Assembly (NCBI GenBank): GCA_013397455.1
Contig: VYZB01000281.1
Span: 496,001-560,000, forward strand
Length of the DNA: 64,000 nucleotides
DNA from: Crotophaga sulcirostris
Lineage: Eukaryota; Chordata; Aves; Cuculiformes; Crotophagidae
Direction: 5' to 3'
The first letter of the stretch is position 1; each line of letters starts with the position of its first letter. The notes beneath the pieces were generated by a model. It was given only the letters and a program-made list of their open reading frames with translations, made no database searches and was not told where the DNA came from. This document shows positions 49,336-61,602 of the stretch, piece by piece. The position numbers were made by a program, and so were the translations under genes.

Positions 49336-51150
49336 TGCTTTATGATCCTCCCACTGTTTTCCTCACTTCTAAACCACAGTCTCCCTTCTCTGCATTCGGG
49401 TCTCCTTTTCTCAGCCCCTGTTTTGCGGTGGGGAAGTGAGCACAGGGCTGGGAGCGTGACACTCACTGGGGATGCAGCTCTCACTGGAAGAGGCTGATCA
49501 GAGGGCAGAAAGTACCAGCAAGTGCATCTGCTGTGTTGCAGGTTATGCTATCACTGCAGGCCTGCTTCATTATGTCAATATTTCACATGGCTGGTAGTGC
49601 TTGAAAGTTTATTCTGGCTTTGGCTAGATTTCTCACCTGATAGGTATTTTGCTTCTGTCATGCTCTGCTTTGTTCCAACAGTTACATGCCAGTAAAATTA
49701 CCTTTGCTTCTCCACAAAATTATCCTCCAAACCTTTAAGTAAAGCACGCCACATAACACAGACTCCGTCATTGGCCTGGCTGTCAAATCACAACTGGTTT
49801 TGGAGAGAGCTCAGATACAGATCTTGTCGTGCAAGATCAGGTTCGTACACTGGGACAAAGAGAATTGTTCGTCTGCAAATAGGGTTTTGCAAAGTTCAGT
49901 GCAAGTTCCTTGCACAGTCCTGACGTTTGTGCTCTGCCCACACAACCGAACCAAACAATGAACTGTGGGAAACATTCCTCTACTGCTCTCACCGAGCTGC
50001 CAGACTGGGATGCAAAGCTAGGATTTATAGAGTTAAGAATTACACAAAGTTATATGGCTGTATAAAATGCAATTAAGATGCAAAGAATATTTTATAGCCT
50101 GACTGCATCAGTGTCATAGAATTTCATAGCTGACTGTGTGTTTTTCCATTTCCTAGAGCACTCTTTAAAAGCTGAAGGAAATATATTAAAAGCCAGCGAG
50201 ATTAAATTATACATAGTCCCTATTACTTTGCTCTTATAAAAGGACCTCACATGGACACCTCAACCTGAAACACAGGAATGATGAGGTTATTTTTGCCATA
50301 AGCCAAACATATGTCCTTTGGGTTATGTAAGAAATATTTGTGGTCCCTGCTGGTGTTGTCAGAATGTACATCATATATTAGATTTCCGAATACACAGAAA
50401 TAACCCGCTATTAAAGCTAAACAAAAGGGATTTAACGGGTTGGACTAATGAATTTCAGGAACTGATTATCCATGGCAGTATGATACTGGCTGACGTGTTA
50501 AAAACAGTGAAATAATGTAGGTCCTTGCCTAAATAAGATTTATACACAGTGCCAGCTAGCTGGTAAAAAATAGCAATAACCTTTTAAAACATTAATTTAG
50601 GCTTTTATTAGAATACAAAGAACCTCCAGTTTTTGAAAGCAGGCATTGTCTCCCCTTTTAATTTCAACAGCACCATGGCTTGAATACAACACAGCAGGGT
50701 GTGTGTTTTCTAAAGCTGGGTTATTATCAGAGTGCTCAATGCAGTTTGCCAATAAGCCTTTATTTGGCAAAGCTTAAAACTGCTGACAAATGAGATTCTT
50801 CCTACAGCAGTAAAACAAGGCACAGTTAAATATGCCTAATTACAAAAACACACCGAGAACCACGTATATTACTGAAAAATCAAAAGATTTCTCCATCACA
50901 CCCGAGGGGCTGGCATCTCAATGCCATCTAACAGTATATAATCCCGAAAGATCTGAAGACAAGCTCCTGCCTGTCTCCTGCCTGATGCAATCCCATCATA
51001 GCCATCAGACCCCATCCTGCCCTCACTCAGACTGCACTGACCCATTGCTGTCAGCCACACTGCTTCTGTGCGCCTGCAGATGGCTTTAGGAGCCATCTGA
51101 CCTCAGTGAAATGACTGCCCTGTAATATCAAAAGCTAGTTTAAGCAGGCT

Positions 51151-51250
51151 ATTTATTTAATTTTTAAAAATTAATTAAAATTAATAAATCTAATTTCAAA
51201 TAAATAAATTAATTTTTAAATCTATTGATTTGAAAATAAATTTCTCATCT
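51151..51250. repeat. AT-rich low-complexity block with inverted repeat
   Basis: About 100 bp almost devoid of G and C. TTTAAAAATTAATT at 51163-51176 is matched by its reverse complement at 51207-51220 (14 bp, 30-bp spacer), so it could form a hairpin, though such matches are easy to obtain in AT-only sequence. Confidence 0.8.
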
Positions 51251-52814
51251 TGAACCGTAAGTTTAATGAACTGATTGCCTACAAAATAAGACAGTGCTTA
51301 TTCTTCTGGACCTCCCTCCATAAGTGTGAACTGATACAGAGATGAGTGTAATTAAAACTGAGGTAGTTCTTCATATCTTTCTCCAGAGCAAGCCTGGGTC
51401 ACTAACAGACTTGTTTCTTTTCACTAATAGCACAGATAATGTGCACTTTGAGTTCAGATGTGAATCTCACTCCAAGACAATTATATACAGCATTGATGAA
51501 CTCTATTCTAACTCCAAGAGATTTACTAGTGTTTTGTGCAAGACTAATTTGCCCACTAAAGGGATACTAAAACTTTTACTAAAGGTTGTTTCTAATGTAT
51601 CTTTTTGTGCATTGCAACCAGCAGCATTTTAGTAGCTATTTGTGAACAATATTCTCTGATGAGAAAATATAAGCAATGAAGAACCACAGGGAACAAAACT
51701 GAGAAGCAGAAAATTATTAACAATTGTATTTTGATTGAGGAACAGAGTCCATTTAGTTGATACAATATAAAACTTTCTAGCAGAAAACTCTCTTGACCTC
51801 AGTTTCAGGACATTTAATTGTACTCCCAGGCAAAACACAAGACAAACAGGAGTAAATCAGCACAACCATGTCCAACATTGCTGTTTCATGCCTATGCTGT
51901 ATGTTTTGCATATTTTAAAGACTTCATATTTACTAGAAATATTTATAAAACCACATTATGAATCACAGAGAGAAGTAGGCCCATTGCAGCAAAGGCAAGT
52001 ACTCAGTAAAAATGCCACAGTCTCAAATAAAATGTCCTGTAATATAATGGAGTGTCTTATTTGTTACTATGTTGACTACACTGAGTATCCCTGAATGGGG
52101 ATTTATAGCAGCTGCCACAATGTGTCTGAATCACTTAGAACGAGACTATATTTAAGATAGAATTTAAAGGTTTCCACATTTATTCTCACTACTTTCAGGA
52201 TGTCTGTCAGTTTCCAGCATAAGTTTTCTGTGCATTATACCCCTAAACTCAAATTATGGTTTGAAAATTAAACTTGGTACTTTCCCAGTTTTTCTGTGCT
52301 AGCTGAGGTCTGCTACATTTGTACCTAAATAACATCAGCAATCTTGTCAGAAATGCCTGAAATGCCTAAGGAACCCCAACTTCCCTTTTCAAAAGCATTT
52401 AAATCATAAGGGAGTACCAATTTAATAAAGAATCAATTCAATTAAGCTCCCGAGTGCACCGAGTCACTTTTGAAAATCAGCCCCAGCCTCTAAGGTCACG
52501 TAAGCACTTCTGAAAACTTTACACGCCAGCTCAAATTCACCTTAACTGTATTGATAATAGGGTTCAGGCTGAAACAGGATTCTTGGGAATGGTGCGTAAC
52601 TGAAAAAAGATTCTGCTTTCATTGTGAGATCCCAGGTTGGGCTAGCAGAGCTGGCAGGGCGAAGAGAGGAGCTTTATCATCGATCATATGTGCTCTGGAG
52701 ATAATTGAGACACAACAACAGAGCTCTAGATGCATATCTTTCTGAAAAGGGCAGTTGTTAAAAGGATAAACTTTGGGAGAACAATACACAATATATTAGT
52801 CTGGAAATTAAGAT

Positions 52815-52830
52815 CTGATCTTAAGATCAG
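52815..52830. repeat. Perfect 16-bp palindrome
   Basis: CTGATCTTAAGATCAG equals its own reverse complement. The preceding AAGATCTGATC makes the region rich in GATC words. No function is known. Confidence 0.85.
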
Positions 52831-54850
52831 TACTAGATTTATGGAAACTGCACACATTAGGTCACTTGAAGCTACGTTTATACGTAAAACTAAACTCCTG
52901 TTTATGACGCGCTCGTAAACGGTTGCGATGTGAGTACGTGGAGTAGCACACAGCAGTCCCTAACGCCAGAGGAATGGGGAAACTGCAGGAAATTCCATAG
53001 GCAGCAGCAAGAGATGGGACAGATGAAAGGACCAATGTATGAGAAAGGATTACGCTGAATTAAAGTGCTCAGCTAATATAAGATACCTTGAGAGCAGAGC
53101 TATTATTTATATGGGCATTTTAAACCACGGAACATCAGGGATGAATTCAAAAACTTGGACACACGTAAGGCATACATCAGTTGGCAAGTTAGCATGTGTT
53201 AGAAGAGCCATGGTAACTCTTCACTTGCGCACTTCTAGTCCAAACACTCATTTGCCCTTAACTGCCCTGAAATAGGTTCCAGCTATTAGTGTGTGATAGC
53301 AGGGGGCACAGAGACACCACCAGAGATGAGCTCAGTTGGGTTAACTTGTTTGTGAGGCCAAGTGCTAAGGAAAACAGGAAAAAAAAAATGTTCTGGATAT
53401 CAGTAAAACAAATCCTGACTCTGAGATCTACCGTGTTTTATTGTTGTGTCTCTGGGAAGAAGTGGAAAGCTTATTTCTTGGGTTGTTTAAATACTACAAT
53501 AAATAACTCTGAACCAGAAAGGAGATTAGTTAGATGTCCCCATGGTCTGGACAACTTTCTTCACTTCTTATTTCTATAACTTTCAGACAACCTTTTATAG
53601 CACTTTGAGTGAAAGAGTTTAAATAAAGCAAACACCTCTCAACCTCCCTTTTGTTCCAGGATTCAGTTTACTGGACCATTTTTTGAAGTTCTCTCATATT
53701 AAAATAAATGTTTTCCCACTTGCGGTCTGAAATTGGGAATGATAAAACACCCCAAGAAGAGATGTTCTTATAGCATTTCCAGCTGGGACAAGACTCAAAG
53801 GTTGCCAAAAATCTCGTGAGAAAGTTTATTATCAAGAGATTTCCTACGCCATCTTTCAAAGTTCTGCTCAGAGCTACAATACTGCCAAAACTGACTCCAA
53901 GCTCTGCTTCTCCTGAAAGCTGTCCATCACTCCACAGTGCAACTTGAGGCACAATGACAGCATCTGCCAGAAGGGAGGCTACTGGGCAGTGGCAGTGTGG
54001 GAAGAGGGAGCTCTTCCCTGGAAGGCAGCAGGGGCTTGGTGTGGGGAGCAGGCAGACTGGGAGACCCCTCAGCCCTGCTCTGCCTTCCCAGCGTGGCTGT
54101 AGCAAATCCTCCAACTTTCTGTGACTGTGGGAACATCCGTACAAGTGTTTTACATCCAATTGGGTGAGGTCTTGTGAAGCAAATCTCCTTCTTTCCTCCC
54201 CCTTCCCACATGTTTTTTCACATCACAGAGTGGTCCCAGAGCACACAGTCCTACCCATGCAAATGAAATGAATTCAGAAGTTGTGCTCGAGGGACACACC
54301 TAAAAGTGTTCAGTCACTAGAAGGCTGTTTAACCCTTGCGAATGCACCACTTAGCCCAAAGCAAAACACCCTGTAACACAGAGGGTAAGACAGAGGGTCC
54401 CTGGCTCTCACAGAGCCCTCCTGTCCCACCATTGGTAATCCCAAGGCCACTTGCATCTCTGCTCCTGTGAGCACCCCTGTGATGCTCCCCCCTGTCCTTC
54501 CTCATGCTCTTTACTGAGCGTACTGCTTCCCCACCAGATACGGTCTTAAAGATCTCCTTCATGGCAAATACCTTGAGCTCCTCAAGCAAAAACCATCCTG
54601 CAAAATATCACAGAAAGACTGCAATTAGTACTGAAACACCTTAGGAGCCTGGGGGTGTCTCACCTCTGTGATATTGCTTAAAAAAATTAAATTTTAAATA
54701 TATGTACGTGTATATGGAAGTCCAAAAGGAAACTGTTATCTCCCAAATGTTCTCATGTTCAGCAGAATAACAAAGCTCTTTTTTTTTTCCCCAACATGAA
54801 ATGGAAAGGCTTCTGGTCTTCACAAGTATCTTTCATAGAGATAAAATGGT

Positions 54851-54893
54851 AAAAAAAAAAAAAAGAACAAAGAAGAAAAAAGAAAGGAAAAAA
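54851..54893. repeat. A-rich simple repeat
   Basis: Fourteen adenines followed by GAACAAAGAAGAAAAAAG-type sequence. Low-complexity. Confidence 0.85.
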
Positions 54894-55399
54894 TAGTGTA
54901 TGAAGAAATTTCATTTTTCAGTATCAGATTTTTCATTTCTTTTCATCCAAATCAGAAAATGTAAACATCAAACTTTCTGATAAGAGTTTCACTTCTCCAA
55001 AAGATCTTTTTTTGTAAAAGATTAGTATATATATTAAACAAAATCACCTACCAACAACACACAGCCAAAGCCCTGGCCTTGGGGCTGCACAGGTTTTAGT
55101 TTACAAGCATGAGAAGTTTAAATACCAGACTGTAAATGTTCTTTGATACTGGACTGATTGGAAAAATCCCAAAAGCCTTGAAGCAGAGAGGAAAGATGTA
55201 TATTTAGAATTAGCAAAGAAAACAGTAATTAAATAAAGTAAACAATAATTAAAATATTGCAATATAAAGACTAGGATGTTGAAAACTTGCATCAACTAAG
55301 GATTATATGAAGAGTACTTTTTTGGCTCAAACCACTGTGCCCAATATATCATTACACAGGTCAATGTGGAATAAAACTTTTATACCCATGTTACTATAA

Positions 55400-55600
55400 C
55401 TTAATGACAGTGTAGTGATTTAGTTATAACTGATTTCAGTGGAAATGTACTGGCTTAAAGCTAGAGGAATGGAAAATCATGCCCTTTTAGGTCTTATTCC
55501 CTGATAAGAAAGCACCTGACTTTTTAAATGTGTGATGGGCCTGATCCTTGGCTCTATGGGTTTATTCTGACTTACACCACCACCTGCAAATCCTGCCCAA
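55400..55600. repeat. Possible old amniote repeat relic
   Basis: ACTGATTTCAGTGGAAATGT near 55428-55447, GGGCCTGATCCTTGG near 55539 and TTCTGACTTACACCACC near 55566 resemble parts of old repeats built around TTCAGTGG, GGGCCTGATCC and ATTTACACC motifs. The order is plausible, but similarity is weak. Confidence 0.35.
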
Positions 55601-58600
55601 TATATAATACTCTGTGTCACCTGGATTTAATTAGAGGCCGAAAAGGCCATGATCCATGTGACTGAGACAAACAGAAATTATCTATAGACAAATCTGAGAA
55701 AAACCAAAGCAAACCCTTCCTATTCTATTTGAACTTACAAGTTTGGCAACAAAAAAATAGACGCTCTGAGCTCCAGGCCACGCAGCCTTTGATTGCCAGC
55801 TATGGGAATGTGCAGGTGTTAAATCACCCACAGCAGGGCTGCCCCACAGCTCCCTTGGGGCAAACCCCTGTTCTTTGATCCCTCCCCTGATCTCAAAGGG
55901 AGTCCCCCCCCTCCCCGAGTCCAGGAGGACCTCAGGAACGGGAAATGTTCTCTCTGAAGATTATATCCGCCCCGCAGATCCCATATCTCAGCACCCCCCT
56001 CTCCGCACAAGGTGCAGTGGAGAGCAGAGAACAACGGGTTCCCCTGTGTTTTCACTTTGAAATTGGGATCCACAGGTGAAACACGGCATCTGTCCAAGTG
56101 CTTGGTGAGTGAAGTGCTGTGGGCTGTCAGCAGGAAGGAGATGTCAAGATTACCTGTATGGTAGAGACCAAGGGAGACAGTGACACACACTGGCACGCTT
56201 TCGCTGTGGGCTTCGCTGTAGGTTTTATACACAACTTTTATCACTGCTCTTCCCTGAGAAGATACCTGCATTTCAAAGGTTTGGACATAAACTTTGACTT
56301 GACGGGTTCTCCTGCTGTGTAGGTAGCCTGCTCACCTAACAGCAGCCTTCCTTAGGGAAGTGTCTTGCAATAATGTATGGCAATTTTATTGTAGTCTTTG
56401 AAAGAGCGTAGATCCACTTCCCCTGTAGGCTTGTGCAGATCATTATGGAGATTAGACTCTTGCTTCTGTCTTACGCATTTATACTGCACTGGAAATAAAA
56501 CTAAGACTGCCTTTAGAGTATATCTGTTTGGATAAATTTAAGAGGAGCAAGTACCTGTGCTACTGCAATAAATTTTCAGAGATGCCATGTGGGCAGAGCA
56601 TGTCCAAACGGGAGTCAGGAATGAGAAAGAAAAATACAAAACACATTTCAAGCTTTTACACAGACCAATAAGTCAACAGCACAGGCTCAGCCTCTAAGAT
56701 CAAGGCACTCAAGGCACACGGATCAGAAAACCAGAAGGTCATTGAGCAGTAGTCGGTATAGATGACGTGGGTGTCTATAGCAAAAGTAAGGCCTGTTTAT
56801 GTCAGATGGAGGATGTAGTATGAGATCCACCATTGACTGTCTGGAACCTCTGAAGACCAACACTTTGCCCCTTTGCTCTTTCACATGATAAGAGTGTAGC
56901 GCTAGCTGCAAACATATATCAAAAAATGTAAAAAATCTGAAATAAATAATTGCTCAAGGAGGAAGATATCACCTATGGTATGGGCTATTGCCATTGCTTA
57001 ACGCACTTAGAGTGTAACAAGGGCTGTATAGCATGAAAACCTGAGACGAAGAGAAGGAAACAGAGAAGGATAGAGGGGAATTAAAAAACAAACCCAACTT
57101 TTTTTACGTACTTTGGAGTTTTTAAAGTTATGTCCATTTTTATGCTGATAATTTGGAGACACATGCAGGTGTATAATTCCAACCACTGGCTGCCTTCCAC
57201 TCAGCCAACCCACAAGAGGGAAAAGAAGTCAGGAATATGAGCATCGATTTTCGTCTGTGGTCTTCAAAAAGTTTGATGCCTGTCACTTAGAACAAGAATA
57301 CCAAATGCTGCACTGATTCCCCTCTCAGACCAGTTTTTATTTCTTATCTTTTAATTCTCATTCCACTGATCAGTCTTGCATCTCTGTATATGGCATCTTC
57401 TACATTAATTGATTCAGTGGCTTAATTCTGCTCTGACACCACAACGTGAATAAATGCAGGTACGTGTTAAAGCATTCAACACAACGTACCTTTTGGCAAG
57501 CTCACTCATAACTGTCTTCCTTGAAGGTTATTTGGTTTGTTTGCACCTTTTCCTGTAATACCTCCAATAATGGCTGTCATGGAGAGGATGTTTCGGTAAA
57601 TGAACTTTCCCCTGAAATAGCAGTTTAATTTCTAGGCATCAGAGAATGTTGCGATGAGCTTTTAATCGTCACCACAGTGCTAGCAAACAACAGCAGAAAA
57701 AAAGCCACATGAACTATGCAGTCAAAGACCCTGGAGTATTTTAGAAGTGAGTTGAAAACCTACTGGGCTACTGATCCTCCTCTCTCATTTACGTTCACAC
57801 AGCAAACCACATCCTGTCATTGAGAACTTGGTGAAAGCGAAAGTTTGCTGAGCAGAAGAGCTGTGTGCAATCATCAGCAGCTCCAAGCAGCTCCTCCTTG
57901 AGCTGGAGGAAGGAGAAATAAAATACTCCTAGGAGCACGAGACAGGTTACAAGTTGCTACATCCAGAGCAAAGTTACCCTCAGGTACAATAGCTTTAATG
58001 TGCAAGAAGACAAGAAATGCTTTTTTTGGTATGTTGAAAACAGAAATGTATTTTTGATACATGGAAGCCATCCCCAGCAGGGAATAACATGAAAATAGCA
58101 ATGCAAACCACAGGCAAAGGGATCAGTCTTCAAATGATGTAAACTGATAGGGCTGCGAGAACCAAGTTGATGGATGCTTTAGAGCTACCTGGGCCTTTTA
58201 TTTCATTTCACTGAGAAATTTAAAACTAATTATCACGCAGTTTAGTGAGGAAATTTTTCTGCCTTCCTCTTCCTCCTCCAGCAATTCAGACCTGGACTAC
58301 GCACAAAGGGCTTGTATACACAGGAAACTAAGCCAAATTACAGATGTGAATTTAAAGTAGATTAGTTAAAGCACATTAAATCCTTATATGGAAGGTTTCA
58401 TTCAAAAATAAAGTAACTGTAATTTGCTTTAGGAATGAATCAAGCAAACTAAAGGCTCCTTTATGTCTGAATAAAAGCATCCACCCAGGGGTTTAATAGG
58501 TTTTACCTCAAACACTTTAAATTCACATTTTAGTTATTTCACTCTATCTTCCATGCAGATAAGCCCAAGCAGTACCACTTTAACTGAGGTTTTGTTTCAG

Positions 58601-61574
58601 GTGCCAGCTAAACCTCTGCAGCCACTCGTAAACTGAAATATAGGTCTTCATACAGCACTTTGCTCTAGTTTTCCTAAATTGGTTTACAAAATAAAACTAA
58701 TTCAGCCTCTGTGTGGAGATAAGGCCCAAACAGCTGAAAGAATGGGGTTTATAGATAAATGAGGAGGGATGCCATAAAAGCTCCATTGATTCCTGACTGT
58801 GCTTCTGTTCTAAATCCCATTCTGTCCTAGTCTGCTGCCTCTGTTGAAGACTGTTGGATCTTTCTTTTTTTCTTTAAAACTTCAGCTGAGTTTCAACTTG
58901 CTTCACCAGACTGACAATGAAGACTTAATCCCTCTTGGAATTTGCAAGATGTAAAAGGCTGTGAGTTAGCCCAGCTTGACAGGACTCTGATTGGGAAATT
59001 GCAGGCGCTGTTTGGTGGTACAGGTTGTTCCCATTCATGGGAGCCATCCCCACCTTCAGCCGAGACTCTGCAGAGCCAAGGCTGTTAAAAAATGGGGTGG
59101 TAGTACGTGGGGCAACAAAATCTCCCCCTTGGTATGTGAATCCAATCTTATTTCAGTTTCTGGCTAGATGCAGACTTCTAAATGGCCGGAATTTCACTCC
59201 ACGGTTTGCACGCTTTGTGCTGTTCAGGAAAATACTCCAGATTGACACCACAGGTTTGCTTTTAATCAATAGAATAAAGGCACTAAGGAAAACCAATCCG
59301 AGCCCATTCAGAGGCTTTGGCTGTAGAGATGGAGTCCTCATTGTGAATGACACCACAGCTGGTAAAGCATTTAGAAGACGCTAATGGCTAACGACAGTGA
59401 CAAACATCTTTTAGGAGGACATAATTTGCAATCAACTAAGGCAAATATTTATACATGCCATTATCACTTCCTGGTGGGATTATTGTAATCCATTATTTGC
59501 AGGCCTCCGTGCTACCGTACTTCCTTCAGGGATTTGAATCTTTGCAGAACTGTGGCTCCAAAATGCTCATCCTAGCCAAGATTCATTACTCACATTACAG
59601 GGAAAGCTCCACTGACTTCCTCTGCAGCACAGAACTGACTTGAAAGACTTTTTGCTTATACGCAGAAGAAAATGGTGATTAATCCATCATCCTTAGAGTG
59701 CAGAACTGGTTTGGGTCTGAATTCCAAACGTATGCCATAAACTGCTTCATTTTACAAAGCATCTGAGGGTTTACTCACAATGAAAACATAGTAAGGATCA
59801 AAATCGATGTCGGTAACTCAAAAGTGACTTCTCTAGCTATGGCTGTAAAAGGTGTCAAGAGCCTTTTCAAGGGACTTGATTAACTGAGATGTAATTAGAT
59901 TCTGAAAACTGGTGAGTAATTTCACATTTGTGGCACTTCTAGACACTGGCCTCTGTTCTTTTTTGCTTTAGTGCAGATAAATGCTAACCCCACGAGTTTC
60001 CACGGATGTCAGGCGTTGCAGCTCAGCACTCTGTGAGAGTGTGCTGCTCGCTGAAGTGCAGTTGTGTGCAATTTCAGAGCCAAGAGGCTTTGAGTCACAG
60101 CCCCTCAGCACATGGCAGCAGGGGTTTCAAGACACTGCCACCAGATTTTCTTTTTCCTCAGCCACAAACTACCGTCTCCACCACAAAACTGGCAGACAGG
60201 ACCACAGGAGAGGGTATCCAGCCTGAAGGACAGATGAAACCTGGTTTCACCCAGATGTTGAACAGTGCATCACAGAGGCTCCATCCTGCCAGTGTCAAAC
60301 CAGGGCTGGTAATCCCAAGACAGGAGTCAGCAAAGAGCTGCAAGTGGGAGGTGTTTTAATTTTTGCAGCAAAGTTCATCAGGCTTTTGTCTGTCAGCACC
60401 TTGACTTTTGCAGACCTCAGCCTACAGGAATAGCTGAAGTTGGGCAAGACAGCCCTGATCTTTCAGCCTCCTCAGCATGGACCCACCAAGACCCACTGTA
60501 TCACCTCACCACCTCCCGAAGAAGCTTTGACATGGCACACTGAGAGCTAAACACAAAAGGGTTAATTTTCAGGCAAGTTCCAGAGACAAACTCTAAGCTG
60601 TCATCAGCTCAGTACTAAGCAAATGACTCCAAACACATTTAAAAGAAGACACTATTTCTGCAACAGTGGCAAGGGGGTAATAGCATAAAGAGAGCACCTT
60701 AAAACTGTAAAACATACATGATAAACACAACAATTTTTGGAACATCCTCACTCTCATTAGCTAAACTGGGATGAAAACAACTCATCATAACAAATTTTGA
60801 CTGACAGGCCCAAACCTCATCACTCCTGAAGATCACATAATTTTGAAGCTGAGTAATCATTAGAGCACAATGTGATAAAGTAAGCTCTTCAGTGCAGTTG
60901 CTGCTGCCAGCTCTACGCTGCAGAGCAGCTTTGCATGGACTGCAGGTCTTAGGGTGGAACTGAGCCTTTCTGACAACTTTACTCCTCTGCAAGATGCAGC
61001 TCCTTACACAAGCACATCTGAGCAGGAGACAGCGTGTACTCCACGTCAAGTCTGCAGGGTTGTACAAGCTCTCCCAGCAATTATCGAGCATCACAGACCT
61101 CACCACAGGCAGGATGTGATTCTTCAACCCAGTCTTGGATGGATGCTCAATGTATATAGTAGCACGCACATTTAAAAAACATGTAATTAAACTCCCTTCC
61201 AAGCTCTCAATGACTGACACTTATCCTGGAAGAGGTTGGCAGAACAAAGGGCGTGTGACATAGGGACAGTCACCTTTGCACAACACACTACTTAAAGGTT
61301 GTCAGAGGTGACAGCAATAAGCACACAACTAGTAAGAAGTGAGCAGAGGCAAAGATGGAGCCTAACTAATCAGCGAGCAGGAGTGATGTTTCAAAGTTTT
61401 TGAAGTCTCGTTCAGGTCCATGTCTTTCTTTAGAAGAAAAAAGAGAGACAGACCAAGACACCTAAGGGCTAATGTTACTTGGAAAGAAAGATAGAGCTGT
61501 AATCGAGCTGACTCCGACAGCATGGAGAGCTGCATAATGACCTCTGTTTTCTACATAAGACAGAAAAAGTCAGA

Positions 61575-61602
61575 TTTCTAGCTACTAATCAGTAGCTAGA
61601 AA
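61575..61602. repeat. Perfect 12-bp inverted repeat with 4-nt loop
   Basis: TTTCTAGCTACT at 61575-61586, loop AATC, and AGTAGCTAGAAA at 61591-61602. It is an uninterrupted 12-bp stem. It is too short for a microRNA precursor and is unassigned. Confidence 0.85.

Noticed and set aside
55819..56271. 150-codon minus-strand open frame
   Set aside because: No family recognised, and the glycine-rich part comes from a C-rich DNA stretch. Probably chance.
59025..59384. 119-codon plus-strand open frame
   Set aside because: Arginine- and phenylalanine-rich without a known domain; antisense to MAML2 and without supporting signals.
60699..61220. 173-codon minus-strand open frame
   Set aside because: No recognisable domain, compositional bias typical of chance, and no promoter or splice context. 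It cannot be supported without homology or transcripts.
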